Shown: positions 59,936-64,000 of the stretch, piece after piece | Layout of the letters: each line of letters begins with the position of its first letter | How positions within the stretch are numbered: the stretch's first letter is position 1 | Assembly (NCBI RefSeq): GCF_008831285.2 | Contig: NC_045138.2 | Span: 3,512,143 to 3,576,142, forward strand | Direction of reading: 5' to 3' | Origin: Nymphaea colorata | Taxonomy: Eukaryota > Streptophyta > Magnoliopsida > Nymphaeales > Nymphaeaceae | Length of the DNA stretch: 64,000 nt | Notes under the pieces: model-generated | Told to the model about the DNA's origin: nothing | The model's input: only the letters and a program-made list of their open reading frames with translations | Database searches by the model: none | Position numbers and translations under genes: made by a program

Positions 59936-62900
59936 CTATTCTTCAGTATCGGCTATTGCCCCCTTTAGATGTAAGTGTTTTTCCCTCTTCTGGAACTCCG
60001 TCAATCCTTTGCCACTTCCAGTAACACCAACTTTACCTTTGGGGTCGTCTGGAGATTTAAAAATACTCTCTCTCTTGCGGCCAGAGAAAAAACCAACCTA
60101 TAAAGCAGAAAAAAAATAAAGTGAAATGGAATCACAGAATTACAGAAAAATCTTATTATATGGAAAAGGATGGGTGTATGTGTGTTTCCACAATGCTGCA
60201 TAGTAAAAGTTAAGCTGAGACTAATTGAACCATCCGTACCTTCTTGGTTTGACCTTTGCTCATTTGGAACTGCTGCCAGGCATTTTGTCTCTTGTTTTGG
60301 GTTACCTCAAGCTGCTCGAGGCGAACCTTTGACTTGAAGGCGTGTATCTTCTTTCTCTTAGCAGCTTTCTAAAAATAATTTTTGACAAAATAGAGAGAAT
60401 GACCATAAACATTTTTATCAATAATTCAACATTTTTCTTAATATATTACACAGAAATATAAATATTGTTGGCACTAACAAAAACCTTTAACTAAACAGAC
60501 TGAACCCAAGCTATCAGAAACTATCCAGTTTCTTGGGTGACAGACAAAGTCAAATCTGTCGCTAATCCAATTTTGTTGAGCAAATCATACGGCCAACAAT
60601 CCAGTTGCTGGGTAGGTCCAAAATGGCAATGCCCATAAAAATGGTGTCAATGCACGTCACAATGGTGCTTGTGCATGAGTCTGAAAAGATCAAACAAAAA
60701 GTTCTAATAGCACATACCACATCTTCAGGGTCATTAGGCTCAATGCGAAGCTTGGCAGGTAAAGTTCGGGAAAAGACATCTGTGCCAGCTGCTTGAGCAA
60801 TCTTTCTTTTTATGGCCTGTTTGGTGGCTTCAGCTTCTCTTTCAGCTTCCACCAAAGCATCAACATTTCCTTCTTGTCTAGGCCTTATATTGTCCGGATC
60901 AACCTGAAAATAGACAATACACAATCGAGCAAGTATTTAGTCACAAATCGTTCTCCAGTCCCACCAAGATAATCAGCAAGCTAGCCCTACCAGCTGCAAA
61001 ATCTTCAGTCTAACTTTTCAATAAACGTATCCTATTCCAGCTATCCACAAAAATGACACACACTTGGAATCGTGGGATGTGTGATTATGATTATCAAAAT
61101 AAATCAGATAAACCAAAATGATATACCAAAACAAGGGAAAAAAATCCCCAGCAGCCACAACATTGGATGACCATGATCGATCATGTGGGACCTAATAGAT
61201 AAAAATGAGAACTTCAAGTGTAACTATTTCAACAAGAAATCTATGTTCTGAAAAAGTCAATTGAATACAACTTGGGAAAGGAAATCCTGGCTACTTTCAT
61301 ATTGATGAAGATTATTTGGTTGTGAATATAATCCATGAGGATGCCGATGCACACCAAGAAAAACAAAATCATAAACAAGAAAAGGGAGAAGAACATAAAA
61401 AGGAGGACAACCACTATTTTTCTTCAAAAATATAATTTATAAAACCAAAAGATGTTCACAAAATAAAACAAAAAGAATGAGACAATACCTCTTCTTTGTT
61501 CCCCCAACCATCATAGAATACAGAATATCCATTTGCCGTAACAGCATCAATCGTAGCATCATACCTAAGCATTACAATAGCATACGTCTCAAAGACAAAT
61601 AAACATGGGGTACCAGTGAAAGTAGTAGAGTATCTTAAAAAGCATACCATTCTCCATCTTCACTCCACACAGCTTGAACTTTTGAGCCAACAGGAAGTCG
61701 CTCATATGACCCAGAAAAAATGCCTGATGCCTGCGATATCATGAAAGTAACATGTTAACCACCTTAACAAAGTTGTGAACCCAGACCTCAACCACCATAA
61801 CAAAGTTGTGAACCCAAACTGAATAACAATATTCCCAATGCAGAACCTCCATTTGTTTCTGTTTCGTCTCAAAGAGGAATTTGCTTTAGGATCACAGGCT
61901 AACACTAACCAGATCTGATATAACAACACTTGAACACCACCTAAGGAAGAGACTGAACAGTCTTGAACCAGATCAGATATACTAAAATTTAGACACCATC
62001 CTAAATATCTCTAAGTGAATCAGGATATAGGCTGCATGCAGCCATTTGGAGGAACATGATTATGCAAGTTTTCAGATTCAACTCACTTTTTGAACATCCA
62101 ACCAAAAGACCAACTTTAATCGGATCCCAAAATGGCAATTTAAACATGCAGTATGTGTGTAATTAACCTAAACTTCAGTCAATTGTCAAAAACTGAATAT
62201 GTGCACACATTTAACAACTTCGAGTACCAAACAACAATGATGAAGAAGTAAGAGGAAATTACCCTTTCAAATGAAGATGTCTCATTCACCTCGTGGAGGT
62301 CAGGACTAGCATCTGCATCTATACTAGTGGCCAACCCTGTCAACTCTGACTTTTTGGCTGTTGACAGCAATTCTTCGGTCAAAGAAATGACCTACATAAC
62401 CAGCCAGTTTACCAGAAACATCAAAAAACCAAAACACTGACCCAAATTTACTAGCTAAATTGAAGAAAAAAACAGATGTGAGCGGAACTTAGGATTCGAG
62501 TGAGAAGGGAACATCTGTAATAATGGATGGAGCAAGCAGGCAGTCGATCACAAGAACATATCACCTGCACATGAACCAAGATAGAATGATGGGCATCTTG
62601 ATGTAGTGCGCTATGCCACTAGAAACCACTAAGGTCCCATGGCCAAAGCCACAACCGTGAAAACGCTCACCTTGAAAATTCAAAGCCCAAACAAAGAAAA
62701 AATAAAAATGGAAATCCGTGCAGAATTTTCCCATGTGGCCATGCATCTCAATCATAGTACCCTGCTTAAACAACATCAACAATTCCTCAACAGGAGAAAA
62801 GCAAAAACCAAAATTATTATCCATGCACAGAGTCTCTTCCTTCTTTCTGCTTTTTTTGAGAAATGGCAAAAACGTACCACTTATTGAATGTTAAAAGTGA

Positions 62901-63783
62901 AAAATACGAAAAGTATCCTGATTTTGGCCTCTGTCCCAACGATATCTTTATAACAAGGGCTAATCACCAGTTGTTCCAAATGCTAGTGTGAAACCAAAAT
63001 TTGAAGCCCAAACTATTTGAAAATGAAAAATGAAACCCATTAGAGCTTGTCTTCAAATGCAAGCCTATCATAACTTATGGAAAACCATACATAGACCAAA
63101 AACAAAGCCTTCCAAAACAAGCACACGAGTGAGATGCTGTCTGTGTAAAGGGTTAGTTGTCAATCAAGTGACTCTGGCTCAAAAAAAGCTTGCTAGTTGT
63201 TACCAATTCAATAACGATTTTTCAGTCGAGGCCAATTCTTACACTTGAAATGAGGAGCCCTCAAAAGTTCAAAAGTTGTTATCAAACTACATGATCATGT
63301 TAAAGGCAAACCACCATGACCGCATTTTTCATACAGCATTCGCCTGGTGCACATTTCTATAATTCCGAATGTGTGAAAGCCACCAGGAGTTAGTTTAGAA
63401 GAGACTTAGTCTGATGCACCTCTTAAACGACAAAGATACCTAGTGTTTTTCATCCTAAAACATATATAGAAACCACTCCACCGAGACCGTCAAATGTGTT
63501 ATTATGTTAGAGCAGATTGGTACAAGTGCAAAAGCACTACACAATTTTCTCATTGGTTCCCATTCTGACATCGTCTAACAAAGAAGCGGCCATAGTTGTC
63601 CAGTTCAAGTAAAAAAAAAAAAAAAATTGTGAACAGAGGAAGTTATGTGACGAAAAGCAGAAACACAAAATCTAATAGAACAGAGGGCAAAAAGCAGAAT
63701 AAGCGCTATCTCACCTCTTGGAGTTCTTTCTCCATGTCTCTGTACTCGAAATTTTCCGGATCATCTTCTAAGAGCTTTTTCAC
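59936..63783 (-). CDS. SPF30: SPF30 / SMN-related splicing factor with Tudor domain (partial, 5' exon off window)
   Basis: Seven exons are visible: 63783-63715, 62391-62263, 61730-61648, 61564-61489, 60903-60718, 60368-60240 and 60097-59936. All are GT-AG, join in frame, and encode the last 277 aa. The product closely matches plant homologues of human SMNDC1/SPF30, a nuclear factor needed to bring the U4/U6.U5 tri-snRNP into the spliceosome. Landmarks are DPENFEYRDMEKELQEVISLTEELL (split over two exons), the Tudor domain LPVGSKVQAVWSEDGEWYDATI to DGWGNKEEVDPDNIRP (which binds dimethyl-arginine), the KQAIKRKIAQAA helix, KAAKRKKIHAFKSK (basic, nuclear import), and the conserved C-terminal GKVGVTGSGKGLTEFQKREKHLHLK. 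The first exon, expected to encode roughly 30 residues including the start, was not found before 64000 and must lie to the right. Confidence 0.95.
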
Positions 63784-64000
63784 CTGTTTGTTTTAAGAGG
63801 TCAAAAAGAAGGAATCATGTTATGAAATCGCATGTCGCAAAAATAGAGTAGAAAATAAAAATTGAAAAGGCTTCTTGCACCAACGAATCTGTTTAACTCA
63901 ATTGTTTAAGAAAGTAAACGGACGAACTGAAGTTTCACCGTGGGCAATAAGAGGAGGAAAGGTAAATAAAAAGAAAGATAGAGAAACAACAATATGAGAC

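Noticed and set aside
1-64000. tRNA, rRNA or CRISPR elements
   Set aside because: No tRNA-like cloverleaf with a GGTTCGAATC-type box was spotted by eye, no rRNA was recognised, and the tandem repeats lack spacer structure; CRISPR is not expected in a plant nuclear genome.

Overview
This is a nuclear window from a flowering plant. It holds spliced genes with GT-AG and GC-AG introns, plant families (a plasma-membrane aquaporin, an atypical LRR receptor kinase, a chloroplast-targeted protein, an MS1/MMD1-type PHD protein), Copia LTR retrotransposons primed by initiator Met-tRNA, long AT-rich intergenic stretches, and many (CT)n/(AT)n microsatellites. Coding exons of the aquaporin, receptor kinase and L12 genes are strongly GC-rich against an AT-rich background. 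That would fit a monocot or other GC3-bimodal angiosperm, but the species cannot be fixed from sequence alone.

Layout. 1-4421: no supportable gene. 4422-5859 (-): two-exon gene for a chloroplast-targeted, coiled-coil, two-helix membrane protein of unknown function. 5860-10805: gene-free, with a probable MITE and three minisatellite or tandem-duplication loci. 10806-12880 (-): four-exon PIP2 aquaporin, fully reconstructible (286 aa). 12881-24119: about 11 kb of gene-free DNA with repeats. 24120-29320 (+): young, coding-intact Copia element whose 5' LTR has lost 159 bp. 29953-34261 (+): older, decayed Copia element with perfect 5-bp target duplications. 36668-37168 (-): intronless ribosomal protein L12 (uL11). 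39426-41362 (-): LRR-III receptor-like (pseudo)kinase carrying one frameshift in the kinase domain. 43547-48808 (+): five-exon PHD-finger protein (693 aa), followed directly by a decayed second copy of its own PHD-coding end. 49476-57741 (-): six-exon VPS9-domain Rab5 exchange factor (367 aa), with a 4-kb intron full of transposon debris. 59936-63783 (-): SPF30/SMN-related splicing factor whose first exon lies beyond the right edge.

The genes do not form an operon-like system. They are independent housekeeping or developmental loci: water transport, translation, receptor signalling, chromatin reading, endosomal Rab activation and spliceosome assembly. The PHD and VPS9 genes converge tail to tail with only 667 bp between stop codons. 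The most useful observations are two introns that only make sense with GC donors (one in each of those neighbours), the partial tandem duplication of the PHD exon, the receptor-kinase frameshift, the asymmetric LTR deletion in the young Copia, and two terminal-inverted-repeat elements. I found no convincing previously undescribed biological system.
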